From positions 124,001 through 188,000 of the forward strand of contig NZ_CP059833.1 of assembly GCF_014117265.1 (NCBI RefSeq): a stretch of DNA of 64,000 bases. Direction: 5' to 3'. Below, in pieces: positions 54,349 to 64,000 of the stretch (within the stretch, counting starts at the first letter, position 1; each line of letters opens with the position of its first letter). Under the pieces are notes generated by a model. The model had not been told where the DNA came from. It ran no database searches and was given only the letters and a program-made list of their open reading frames with translations. This DNA is from Corynebacterium hindlerae. Its GTDB lineage: Bacteria > Actinomycetota > Actinomycetes > Mycobacteriales > Mycobacteriaceae. Made by a program: the position numbers and the translations under genes.

Positions 54349-55977
54349 CTAAGCTAGCTCCACCAGCTCCATATAGTCCTCCGACCACAGATCCTCGGTG
54401 CCATCAGGCAAGACAATCACGCGCTCCGGCTCCAAAGCCTTGACGGCGCCGGGGTCGTGAGTGACGAGGACGACGGCGCCGGTGTACGTGCGCAGGGCAT
54501 CGAGCACTTGTTCTCGGGATTGTGGGTCGAGGTTGTTGGTCGGCTCGTCGAGAAGCAGAACGTTGGCGCGGGAGGACACCAGCGACGCAAGCGCGAGGCG
54601 GGTCTTCTCACCACCTGACAAGGTTCCTGCTGGCTGGTCGAGCTGTTCGCCGCTGAACATAAAGGCGCCCAGCAGGGACCGCAGGTCCTGCTCCCCTGCA
54701 TCCGGGCAGGCTTCGATGGTATTTTGCCAAACGCTTTTGGAAGGGTCGATGGTGTCGTGTTCCTGGGCGAAGTAGCCGATCTTGAGGCCGTGGCCAGTGA
54801 CGATGCCGCCTTCGCCGTCGGTACGTTCCACTCCGGCGAGTAACTTGAGCAGGGTGGTCTTACCTGCACCATTGAAGCCGAGCACGACCACACGCGAGCC
54901 CTTGTCAATTGCGAGGTTCACCCCGGCAAAGACTTCCAAGGATCCGTACATCTTGGTAAGTCCCTTGGCGTTCAAAGGGGTTTTGCCACATGGCGCCGGT
55001 TCCGGGAACTGAATGTGCGCTACCCGATCCGCGACGCGCAGTTCGTCCGTGGTGGCCACCATCTTTTCCGCACGCGCCAGCATCTGCTTCGCCGCGGCGG
55101 CCTTCGTGGCCTTGGCGCCGAGCTTGGCGGCCTGCTGCTTGAGCGCCGCAGCCTTCTTTTCTGCATTGGCGCGTTCGCGTCGGCGGCGCTGTTCATCGGT
55201 GGCGCGGGCGTCCAGGTATTTCTTCCAGCCCATGTTGTACACATCAGCTTCCCCTCGGACGGCGTCGAGGAACCAAATCTTGTTGCAGACGGCTTCCAGC
55301 AGTTTGACGTCGTGAGAGATCATGATGAGGCCGCCCTCGTGCTTTTTCAGGAACTCACGCAGCCAGGTAATGGAGTCGGCGTCGAGATGGTTGGTTGGTT
55401 CGTCGAGAAGCAGCGTGACCTTCGAGCGGCCGGAACCGGCTGTGGCTGCGAACAGGATCTGAGCGAGTTCTACGCGCCGACGCTGACCGCCGGAGAGCGT
55501 TTTCAGCGGCTGGTCCAAGATTCGTGCGGGCAAGCCGAGGGCGTCGCAAATGCGGGCGGCCTCGGAGTCGGCTTCGTAGCCCCCGAGCGAATAGTACTGC
55601 TCTTCCAGGCGGGAGTACTTGTTTACGGCGCGGTTGCGTTCCGCGTCGGTACCGCTTTCGATGATTTCCTGCTGGCGTTCCATTGACACCTTAATCCGGT
55701 CGAGGCCCCGGGCTGAGAGCACCCGGTCGCGGGCGGTTTGCTCGATGTTTCCTTCGCGGGAGTCCTGTGGCAGATAGCCAATTTCACCGGAGCGGATCAC
55801 TTTGCCACCGTACGGTTCGCTCTCGCCTGCGAGGATGCGCATGGTTGTGGTTTTGCCGGCACCGTTGCGGCCAACGAGGCCGATGCGGTCCCCCGGTTGG
55901 ACACGGAGGTGTTGGCCAGGGGCGTTGAGGAGGGTGCGGGCGCCGACGTGCACTTCGAAATCTTCGGTGACAATCAC
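54349..55977 (-). CDS. ABC-F family ATPase (Rv1473-like)
   Basis: 542 residues, two nucleotide-binding domains without membrane segments. First site: GLVGRNGAGKTT, LSGGQRRRVELAQ and LLLDEPTNHLD. Second site: VLGFNGAGKTT, LSGGEKTRLALA and LLLDEPTNNLD. Between them a highly charged linker (QRRRRERANAEKKAAALKQQAAK) reaches the ribosome in ABC-F translation factors. It acts in ribosome rescue or antibiotic resistance; which one is not decidable here. A leaderless GTG 55977 (VIVTEDFEVHVG) is the best start: the -10 TATACT (55986-55991) is 8 nt upstream and no Shine-Dalgarno is present. In M. tuberculosis the equivalent gene also lies near acn. Confidence 0.93.
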   Translation of the reverse strand: MIVTEDFEVHVGARTLLNAPGQHLRVQPGDRIGLVGRNGAGKTTTMRILAGESEPYGGKVIRSGEIGYLPQDSREGNIEQTARDRVLSARGLDRIKVSMERQQEIIESGTDAERNRAVNKYSRLEEQYYSLGGYEADSEAARICDALGLPARILDQPLKTLSGGQRRRVELAQILFAATAGSGRSKVTLLLDEPTNHLDADSITWLREFLKKHEGGLIMISHDVKLLEAVCNKIWFLDAVRGEADVYNMGWKKYLDARATDEQRRRRERANAEKKAAALKQQAAKLGAKATKAAAAKQMLARAEKMVATTDELRVADRVAHIQFPEPAPCGKTPLNAKGLTKMYGSLEVFAGVNLAIDKGSRVVVLGFNGAGKTTLLKLLAGVERTDGEGGIVTGHGLKIGYFAQEHDTIDPSKSVWQNTIEACPDAGEQDLRSLLGAFMFSGEQLDQPAGTLSGGEKTRLALASLVSSRANVLLLDEPTNNLDPQSREQVLDALRTYTGAVVLVTHDPGAVKALEPERVIVLPDGTEDLWSEDYMELVELA

Positions 55978-55985
55978 AGCAGGAC

Positions 55986-55991
55986 AGTATA
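55986..55991 (-). promoter_or_regulatory. -10 element of the ABC-F gene
   Basis: TATACT on the minus strand, 8 nt before the GTG start at 55977. A weak -35 (ACTAAG) lies 17 bp further up. This spacing places transcription start at the start codon. Confidence 0.6.
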
Positions 55992-56402
55992 GCCGGGTGC
56001 CCATTGTCCTTAGTCGTCAGCGGGGCTCAGCTATGTGTTGCATCAGAAAATAGCTGTGCTGGGAACTCTTGCTGTCCCCCAGATGACTGTACCCGGCGGG
56101 CGGAAACTTTCGGTGGAGTCCTGCAGTGATAGCTAGCTCAGCAGTGGACTGCGATGTTAGTGCAACTGCTTTCGGAAAACACCTGGTACATAGGTGCTTT
56201 GACAGGTTATATCGGATCTTTTTATGTCCTCGAGGTAGGAATTTACTTAGAAAAGTTCCCAAGAAGATAAAGAAGTTTTGCGTTTGAAAGCTGTTTAATT
56301 TAACCGCTATCGTCCTGTGTCAGGTTGGTCACAAGGCCAGCCATTCGCACGATCGTGCCAGCACCTGGCGTGATCGATCTGTCTTAAGAAACTGGAGCAA
56401 AA
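55992..56402. other. Intergenic region upstream of the secreted protein gene
   Basis: About 410 bp without a convincing gene. A strong -35 TTGACA (56199-56204) with an acceptable -10 TTATGT (56222-56227) at 17 bp may serve the downstream secreted protein, leaving a leader of about 170 nt. AT-rich DNA follows (GTTTAATTTAAC near 56294), which could hold another promoter. Confidence 0.45.
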
Positions 56403-57275
56403 GTGAAGACGGCATCTTCTCGGAACATGGTACGCGTTACCCGGACTACCTGCGTCGCTCTGGCAGGAGTCTTGTTTGGCAGCAGCACACTTGCAGGTGC
56501 GGCTGAAACCGCACCCGGCACTGCTGTAGCGCCCATGCACTGCTACCTCACCACCACACCTAAGGATGATGCTCACCCAGCAGCTGGTGTGTACCGCGGT
56601 GACAATGGGGTCTCGGTTCAGGCCCGCTCGTGGGGACCGGATTGGGTGGAGCTTGGTGACTCCGCTTCGCACCAGATCCGAATTGATGACATCGTCATTC
56701 CAAAGTCGCTGCGTAACGGTGCCAACCAGTTGCAAGTGACCGAGCTGAGCAATCTGCGACTCGATATCAGCGTTCCACTGACCTTGAAAGTAGACTCGGC
56801 TGAATTCAGCGAACAAACCAAGGCGAAAATCTCGCTCACCGAGGTTCACGGCATGGAAGCCGTCACCATCGATACCAGTGATCTTGCGCTGCAGGAGACG
56901 GCGGATAGCTTCGTGGCATCAGTGCCGGATGTGGTGGTGAAGTCTCACGCGGTGCGCAAAGGCACCTCCCACTTCTTCATCCGTCCTGGGATGCTCAACT
57001 TTGACACCCGCATGATGGACTACTCCGTCAGCTACCCACTGCAGTTCAACATTGTTGCTACCGGGGAAACCGGCGACAGCGTTGCAGCAAAACTGGCCTG
57101 TGCGGGAATGGAAGATACCGTGGCTGCCGATGGTCCAACGGCAACTCAGCCGGATATGCCGGCGCCGCGTCAGATTGACAGTATGCCCGGCTCCCCCGAG
57201 CCACGCGCCCCGCACGAGCCAGCCGAAACGCCGGCAGCAAAGCAGGATCTCCTCTCCGGTGGCCTGAGCTCCTAA
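56403..57275 (+). CDS. Secreted protein of unknown function
   Basis: 290 residues from GTG 56403, with GGAG 5 nt upstream. Signal peptide: MVRVTRTTCVALAGVLFGSSTLAGAAETA, cleaved after AGA or nearby. The mature part starts with a Cys (PMHCYLTTT) and has a second Cys in KLACAGMED, a likely disulfide. The body is beta-rich (SNLRLDISVPLTLKVDSAEF, MDYSVSYPLQFNIVATGE). The C-terminus is Pro/Ala-rich and disordered (MPGSPEPRAPHEPAETPAA). No family I can name. The gene next downstream, 53 nt on, is a cyclase-like flavoprotein, but a functional link is not shown. Confidence 0.75.
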   Translation: MKTASSRNMVRVTRTTCVALAGVLFGSSTLAGAAETAPGTAVAPMHCYLTTTPKDDAHPAAGVYRGDNGVSVQARSWGPDWVELGDSASHQIRIDDIVIPKSLRNGANQLQVTELSNLRLDISVPLTLKVDSAEFSEQTKAKISLTEVHGMEAVTIDTSDLALQETADSFVASVPDVVVKSHAVRKGTSHFFIRPGMLNFDTRMMDYSVSYPLQFNIVATGETGDSVAAKLACAGMEDTVAADGPTATQPDMPAPRQIDSMPGSPEPRAPHEPAETPAAKQDLLSGGLSS

Positions 57276-57328
57276 CCACGGTTTCGCCCCTGGTGACATC
57301 CGCCGTAGGCCGGTATAGCGTGTGAGGT

Positions 57329-58300
57329 ATGAGCACCTTCGACATGATCATCCTTGGCCTCGGCCCGGCAGGCGCCTACCTGGGGCATCGGGCTACCGCG
57401 CGGGGACTGAAAGTGCTCGGCATCGATCCGGCCGCGCAGTGGACCGCCACGTATGGCGGTTGGGTGGACGAACTTGCCGACGCTCCCCTGTTTTGGCGCG
57501 GATTTCCCAGCGTGCGCTTTGGCGGCCTGGGCTACCAGCTGGACCGGGAGTACGGGATCATTGATAACTCGTGGCGGGAGCGTCTCCTGAACTTCGAGGT
57601 GCTGCAGGAGTCCGCGGAGATCACCTCGGCGTACTCGGTGCGGGTGGCCGGGGTGGAATATCAGACGCAGATGCTTATCGACGCCCGTGGCGCCACGCCA
57701 CAACCGCCCTACCAACAAGCATTCGGTGTGTTCCTGGACAGCGGCCCCGTGACCTGGATGGACTTCCATGGCGAGACTTTCCAGTACAGCTTCCCCACTC
57801 CCCGCGGACACTTGGTGGAGGAAACCCTCCTGGTCACTGCCACCGAGCGGCCGTGGGAGCAACTGGCAAGCACACTGCCTCAGCAGCAGAATACGGGGGA
57901 AGAAAAAGTGCTCATCCCGATGGGACCGCAGCACTATGATAGTCCCGCTCTGCCCTATGGTGCGAGGGCCGGGTTTATTAATCCTGTCTGTGGCTTCAGC
58001 CTGGGGACGTCGATAAGCCTGGCGGACGCCACCTTGGACGCCCTGTGGCGCGGCGGGCCGCTACCGTGGCGCACTCGGACATTCCGCGCTGACGTGGCGC
58101 TCGCGCGCCGCCTACAGCGGGTTCTTCTCAAACTTGAGCCCGCGCAGGTGCAGCACCTGCTGAAAGCGCTGCTGCTATCGCCGTTTCACGCCCGCTTTCT
58201 AAAGTTGGGTGACCTGCCCGGCACACTCACCGGGATGGCCTGGGTGTTCGCCCGCGTGCCGCTGTCTACGAAAGCAGCGATCCTGCGGGCGCTGATTTAA
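57329..58300 (+). CDS. Lycopene-cyclase-family FAD-dependent protein
   Basis: 323 residues. The N-terminus has the FAD-binding dinucleotide fold (FDMIILGLGPAGAYLGHRATARGLKVLGID). The middle carries the cyclase-like SGPVTWMDFHGETFQYSFPTPRGHLVEETLL and INPVCGFSLGTSISLADATLDALW. Family members (CrtY/CrtL) cyclise the ends of lycopene. Length is shorter than the usual 370-400. No other carotenoid gene is in the window, so the substrate may be another polyene or the product may have lost activity. It converges on the SUF DUF59 gene with a 4-nt overlap. Confidence 0.75.
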   Translation: MSTFDMIILGLGPAGAYLGHRATARGLKVLGIDPAAQWTATYGGWVDELADAPLFWRGFPSVRFGGLGYQLDREYGIIDNSWRERLLNFEVLQESAEITSAYSVRVAGVEYQTQMLIDARGATPQPPYQQAFGVFLDSGPVTWMDFHGETFQYSFPTPRGHLVEETLLVTATERPWEQLASTLPQQQNTGEEKVLIPMGPQHYDSPALPYGARAGFINPVCGFSLGTSISLADATLDALWRGGPLPWRTRTFRADVALARRLQRVLLKLEPAQVQHLLKALLLSPFHARFLKLGDLPGTLTGMAWVFARVPLSTKAAILRALI

Positions 58301-58680
58301 ACCGAAAATCCCAGGGCGCGTAGCTGGTCGCGGCCGTCTTCGGTGATCATGTGTGGTCCCCACGCGGGCATCCATACCCAGTTCAAGGTCAGCTTTTCGG
58401 CGGTGCCGGAACCGACCACGGCCTGCTCGGCCTGCTCTTCAATCACGTCGGTGAGCGGGCAGGCCGGTGAGGTGAGCGTCATGTTCACCACGGCGTGCGT
58501 GCCGTCGACCATGTAAATGTCGTACACCAAACCCAGGTCAACGACGTTGATACCCAGCTCGGGGTCGATCACGTCGCGCATGTACTCTTCAACATCGGAC
58601 GCCTTGGCCAGGTCTGCCTCGGTTTGCTCCGGTTTTGGTGGTACCGGATCCTTTTCCTCAGTTACGTTCTCTTCCGACAT
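58297..58680 (-). CDS. sufT: SufT-type DUF59 protein
   Basis: 127 residues. MIP18/DUF59 domain: DPELGINVVDLGLVYDI and the conserved TLTSPACPLTDVIEEQAEQAV with its Cys. The N-terminal 35 residues are charged (EEKDPVPPKPEQTEADLAK). Such proteins help mature or deliver Fe-S clusters to target enzymes. Last gene of the suf operon; its ATG directly follows the sufU stop codon. Confidence 0.92.
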   Translation of the reverse strand: MSEENVTEEKDPVPPKPEQTEADLAKASDVEEYMRDVIDPELGINVVDLGLVYDIYMVDGTHAVVNMTLTSPACPLTDVIEEQAEQAVVGSGTAEKLTLNWVWMPAWGPHMITEDGRDQLRALGFSV

Positions 58681-59133
58681 CTAGTCTTTCTTTCCTTCCA
58701 AAGCTTCAGCGGTCGCTGCCTGGAACGCTTTCCAGCCCAGCAGGGCGCATTTCACGCGGGCCGGATATTTCGCAACGCCAGCAAAGGCGACGCCGTCACC
58801 GATGACCTCTGGGTCGCCCTCAATATGGCCTCGGGACGTGACCATCTCTTCAAAAGCAGCCAGGGTCTCCATTGCCTCTGCCACAGGACGACCGACGATC
58901 TCCTCAGCCATCACGGACGTGGAAGCCTGGCTGATGGAACAGCCTTCCGCTTCGTAAGAGATGTCCTCCACCGTGGTGCCGTCGGCTGACAAATGGACGC
59001 GGAGCGTCAGCTCATCGCCGCAGGAGGTATTCACGTGGTGAACCTCGGCCTCGTATGGCTCCCGGAGTCCGGCGTGCTGCGGGTTCTTGTAGTGGTCGAG
59101 AATGACCTCTTGGTACATCTGTTCCAGTTTCAT
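58681..59133 (-). CDS. sufU: SUF sulfur-transfer protein SufU
   Basis: 150 residues, IscU/NifU fold with zinc. Ligands are Cys in TSCGDEL, Cys in EGCSISQAS and Cys in VKCALLGWKAF, plus the conserved Asp. It accepts sulfur from SufS persulfide in Gram-positive SUF systems. Abuts sufS upstream and sufT downstream. Confidence 0.95.
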   Translation of the reverse strand: MKLEQMYQEVILDHYKNPQHAGLREPYEAEVHHVNTSCGDELTLRVHLSADGTTVEDISYEAEGCSISQASTSVMAEEIVGRPVAEAMETLAAFEEMVTSRGHIEGDPEVIGDGVAFAGVAKYPARVKCALLGWKAFQAATAEALEGKKD

Positions 59134-61154
<2,021 letters not shown>

Positions 61155-61173
61155 TGTAGTTTTCCTTCGTTAT

Positions 61174-62346
61174 TTAAAGTTCGGTGCCGTCAAGTTCTTC
61201 GGTGATCTTGGACTCAAGGAGTTCGCGGGTGGTAGCCCCCGGAATACGGTTGATTACTTCCGAGAAAAAGCCCCGCACAATGAGGCGGCGGGCATCTTCG
61301 GCGTTGATGCCGCGAGAGAGCAGGTAGAACAGCTGCTCGTCGTCGAAGCGTCCGACGGTGGCTGCATGGCCAGCGCCGGCAATCTCGCCGGTTTCGATTT
61401 CCAGGTTCGGAACAGCGTCCGCACGAGCACCCTCAGTGAGAACCAGGTTGCGGTTTGCCTCGTAGGTTTCCGTGCCTTGTGCATTTGCACGGATGAGCAC
61501 GTCGCCCACCCAGGCGGTGCGGGCCTCGGTGCGTTCGGAGCTTGCGTCGCCCTGAAGCGCGCCCTTGTAGAGCACGTTTGACCGGCAGTTTGGCTGTGCA
61601 TGGTCTACGAGGAGGCGCTGTTCGAAGAACTGGCCGTCATCGGCGAAGTACACGCCGAGCATTTCTGCGTCACCACCCGGAGCGGTGAACTTCACCTGTG
61701 GCACCAGGCGGACCAAGGATCCACCGAACACGGCTGCGGCGTGGCGGAAGGTGGCATCGCGCCCGAGAGCTGCGCGTTCGTGCGCCAGGTGGACGGCGTC
61801 ATCGTTCCAGTCCTCGTGAACAACCACAGACAGGCGAGCGTTGTCGCCAACGATGAACTCGTGGTTGTCGCTGTGGGTTCCGGAACCAACGAAGTGCAGG
61901 TTCACCAGCGCTTCCGCGCCACTTTCGGCGATGATGGTGATCGCGCCAAATGAGGTGACATCGTCGCCCCGGCCGGTGACGGTGATCTCCACCGCGTCGG
62001 AGTTCACGCTGTCCTGGGCAAAGGTGACGATGGTGGCTTCAGCCATTGCGGACCATGCTTGAGCCGAGGTGCGGTCTACCGGTGCGCCAGCTTGGCCGAG
62101 CCGCGGATCATCCTTGGAAACAGTCTCGACGGTGACCCCAGTGGCGGTGTCCGGTACGGTCACCTGGATGTCTGGGGTGGTGGCCGTCGTAAAGCTGCCG
62201 TCGTGCAGACCCCGAAGGCGACGCAGTGGTACGAAGCGCCACACTTCGTCACGGCCGTGGGGAACCTCGAAATCCTCAACGTTGAAGGAGGTAAACAGGT
62301 CGCCCTTGTTGTTGTGGTAAGTAGCGTTCTTCACAGGGGCGGTCAT
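61174..62346 (-). CDS. sufD: Fe-S assembly scaffold protein SufD
   Basis: 390 residues, SufB/SufD beta-helix domain. C-terminal core GHAATVGRFDDEQLFYLLSRGINAEDARRLI with the conserved His. Starts one base inside the sufB stop. 19 nt separate it from sufC. Confidence 0.96.
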   Translation of the reverse strand: MTAPVKNATYHNNKGDLFTSFNVEDFEVPHGRDEVWRFVPLRRLRGLHDGSFTTATTPDIQVTVPDTATGVTVETVSKDDPRLGQAGAPVDRTSAQAWSAMAEATIVTFAQDSVNSDAVEITVTGRGDDVTSFGAITIIAESGAEALVNLHFVGSGTHSDNHEFIVGDNARLSVVVHEDWNDDAVHLAHERAALGRDATFRHAAAVFGGSLVRLVPQVKFTAPGGDAEMLGVYFADDGQFFEQRLLVDHAQPNCRSNVLYKGALQGDASSERTEARTAWVGDVLIRANAQGTETYEANRNLVLTEGARADAVPNLEIETGEIAGAGHAATVGRFDDEQLFYLLSRGINAEDARRLIVRGFFSEVINRIPGATTRELLESKITEELDGTEL

Positions 62347-63791
62347 TAACCCACAGATCCTTCCATTTGCAGTTCAATCAGGCGGTTGAGCTCCAGCGCG
62401 TACTCCATTGGGAGCTCCTTGGCGATCGGCTCCACGAAGCCACGGACGATCATCGCCATCGCCTCGTCCTCGCCAATACCACGGGACATCAGGTAGAACA
62501 GCTGGTCCTCAGACACCTGTGACACCTTCGCCTCATGTCCGAGAGAGACGTGGTCATTGCGGATGTCGTTGTAAGGATAGGTGTCCGAACGAGAGATATT
62601 GTCCACCAGCAACGCATCACATTCGACGTTCGACGTGGAGTGGTGGGCGTCCTTGTTGACCTGCACCAGGCCACGGTAAGCGGCGCGGCCACCGCCGCGG
62701 GCGACAGACTTGGACACGATGTTGGAGGACGTGTACGGCGCCATGTGCACCATCTTTGCGCCGGTGTCCTGGAACTGGCCTTCGCCCGCCATAGCGACGG
62801 AGAGCACCTCACCCTTAGCGTATGGTCCGGTCATCCACACTGCCGGGTACTTCATGGTTACCTTGGAACCGATGTTGCCATCGACCCACTCCATAGTGGC
62901 GCCCTCTTCACACTTGGTGCGCTTGGTCACCAGGTTGTAGACGTTGTTGGACCAGTTCTGGATGGTGGTGTAGCGGCAGCGGCCACCCTTCTTCACGATG
63001 ATCTCCACCACCGCGGAGTGCAGGGAATCGGACTTGTAAATCGGCGCGGTACAGCCCTCCACGTAGTGGACGTAAGCATCCTCGTCCACGATGATCAGGG
63101 TGCGCTCGAACTGGCCCATGTTTTCCGTGTTGATACGGAAGTAAGCCTGCAACGGGATGTCCACGTGGACGCCCTTCGGCACGTAGATGAAGGAACCACC
63201 AGACCACACGGCGGTGTTGAGTGCGGAGAACTTGTTGTCACCGGCAGGGATGACGGTGCCGAAGTACTCCTTGAACAGCTCCTCGTGCTCGCGCAGTGCG
63301 GTGTCGGTGTCGACGAAGATGACACCCTTTTCTTCCAGGTCCTGACGGATCTGGTGGTAGACCACCTCGGACTCGTACTGCGCAGCCACACCGGCGACCA
63401 GGCGCTGCTTCTCGGCCTCTGGAATACCCAGCTTGTCGTAGGTGTTCTTGATGTCTTCCGGCAGGTCGTCCCAGGTGGTGGCCTGCTGTTCGGTGGAGCG
63501 GACGAAGTATTTGATGTTGTCGAAGTCGATGCCGGAAAGGTCGGCACCCCAGGTTGGCATGGGCTTCTTTTCGAAGATGTCCAGGGACTTCAGTCGGCGT
63601 TCGAGCATCCATTCGGGTTCGCTCTTCATGCGGGAAATGTCTGCCACGACCTCGCGGGACAGACCGCGCTTGGCGGAAGCGCCGGCTACGTCTGGGTCAT
63701 GCCAGCCGAATTGGTATGCACCGATGGAATCGATGATCTCTTCGTCAGTGAGCTGGGGTTTGACGTCGCGGTCATGAGTTGCCTGCGTCAT
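62346..63791 (-). CDS. sufB: Fe-S assembly scaffold protein SufB
   Basis: 481 residues, the cluster-assembly subunit. Conserved [28 protein letters not shown] with the cluster Cys, and C-terminal [21 protein letters not shown]. No intein is present, unlike many mycobacterial sufB genes. The start overlaps the sufR 3' end by 20 nt. Confidence 0.97.
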   Translation of the reverse strand: MTQATHDRDVKPQLTDEEIIDSIGAYQFGWHDPDVAGASAKRGLSREVVADISRMKSEPEWMLERRLKSLDIFEKKPMPTWGADLSGIDFDNIKYFVRSTEQQATTWDDLPEDIKNTYDKLGIPEAEKQRLVAGVAAQYESEVVYHQIRQDLEEKGVIFVDTDTALREHEELFKEYFGTVIPAGDNKFSALNTAVWSGGSFIYVPKGVHVDIPLQAYFRINTENMGQFERTLIIVDEDAYVHYVEGCTAPIYKSDSLHSAVVEIIVKKGGRCRYTTIQNWSNNVYNLVTKRTKCEEGATMEWVDGNIGSKVTMKYPAVWMTGPYAKGEVLSVAMAGEGQFQDTGAKMVHMAPYTSSNIVSKSVARGGGRAAYRGLVQVNKDAHHSTSNVECDALLVDNISRSDTYPYNDIRNDHVSLGHEAKVSQVSEDQLFYLMSRGIGEDEAMAMIVRGFVEPIAKELPMEYALELNRLIELQMEGSVG

Positions 63792-64000
63792 TAGCCGCTC
63801 CTTCCTTTGTTACACGTGGTGCCTTAGGTGAGTTGTTAATAGGTGTCAGTGGAATGTTAGTAGTACAGATGCCGTGGCCATCCACAATGGTCGCCAATGG
63901 CTGCACGTGCTGCCCGAGCAGTTCCGCGATCGCGCGGTGTTCGGCCTCGCATAGTTCAGGAAATTCCGAGGCCACGTGCGATATTGGGCAGTGGTGCTGG
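63772..64000 (-). CDS. sufR: SufR iron-sulfur transcriptional regulator, C-terminal part
   Basis: Only the last 75 codons are inside the window. The reading is QHHCPISH, then [20 protein letters not shown] and [17 protein letters not shown]: three Cys in the spacing that binds the Fe-S cluster in SufR. It represses the suf operon when clusters are sufficient. Sitting first and overlapping sufB by 20 nt, it is autoregulated with the operon; the promoter is outside the window. Confidence 0.9.
   Translation of the reverse strand, partial: QHHCPISHVASEFPELCEAEHRAIAELLGQHVQPLATIVDGHGICTTNIPLTPINNSPKAPRVTKEGAANDAGNS

Noticed and set aside
62535..63794. 419-codon open frame on the plus strand
   Set aside because: Antisense of sufB; Val/Asp/His-rich, with no start context.

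Overview
This window looks like a chromosomal segment of a Corynebacterium species, or a close relative among the mycolic-acid Actinobacteria. The evidence is moderately high GC, many GTG starts, mycothiol synthesis (mshC), a [2Fe-2S]-type actinobacterial ferrochelatase, and an aconitase followed by a TetR regulator of the AcnR type with its operator in place. From memory of the M. tuberculosis map, gene order also follows two blocks: Rv2118c-Rv2140c (trmI, RecB-like nuclease, hisG/hisE, metH, mshC, uppP, lppL, pyrD, PEBP) and Rv1460-Rv1496 (sufR-B-D-C-S-U-T, ABC-F, acnR, acn, Rip hydrolase, hemH, SPFH/NfeD, mutAB, meaB). Almost everything is core metabolism. No plasmid, prophage, CRISPR or defence island is visible.

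Layout. 1-2734: trmI (cut by the window edge) and an M18 aminopeptidase, divergent from a RecB-like nuclease. 2731-5810: fhs (formate-tetrahydrofolate ligase), broken by a complete ISL3-family insertion sequence (4042-5493) with 24-bp inverted ends and an 8-bp target duplication. 5870-8833: a Dcu-type C4-dicarboxylate carrier and aspartase, which together suggest aspartate/fumarate/succinate exchange. 9229-17160, all minus: hisG, hisE, a HAD phosphatase, metH, a small acidic protein, mshC, uppP. 17191-21209: an aldo/keto-reductase-like protein without its catalytic residues, an LppL-like lipoprotein, pyrD, a small membrane protein, a YbhB/YbcL protein. 21223-24567: a pair of ABC half-exporters whose ATPase motifs are degenerate in complementary ways. 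24674-25364: tRNA-Leu(GAG), a terminator, a nested inverted-repeat element, then an McbR-like operator, a promoter and a cobalamin riboswitch in front of metE.

27617-33065: a DUF5129/TPM-like membrane protein, a zinc-ribbon SDR-like protein, a GNAT acetyltransferase, a cupin, and a DUF222/HNH protein. 33062-38320: meaB, mutB and mutA, the B12-dependent methylmalonyl-CoA mutase and its chaperone. 38617-44237: TVP38-family membrane protein, a helix-turn-helix hypothetical, SPFH and NfeD proteins, DUF3097, a hypothetical, and ferrochelatase. 44263-50553: an NlpC/P60 peptidoglycan hydrolase with a perfect GlxR/CRP-type palindrome upstream, a small membrane protein, acn with an AcnR operator, and acnR. 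50536-58300: DUF1990, a glutamine amidotransferase, the UPF0237/UPF0210 pair, small membrane and secreted proteins, an ABC-F ATPase, and a lycopene-cyclase-like flavoprotein. 58297-64000: the suf iron-sulfur operon, sufR (partial)-sufB-sufD-sufC-sufS-sufU-sufT, in tightly abutting frames.

How the genes work together. Vitamin B12 is a recurring theme: metH and mutAB use it, meaB guards the mutase, and metE is under a B12 riboswitch so the B12-free enzyme can be shut off when MetH can work. metE and metH also share an almost identical operator-like motif, so methionine repression and B12 sensing appear to be layered. Iron-sulfur metabolism links the suf operon, aconitase and ferrochelatase. I found no clearly new multi-gene system. 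The observations most worth following are the IS-split but exactly restorable fhs, the asymmetric ABC pair, the paired metE/metH operators, and two degenerate oxidoreductase-fold proteins.
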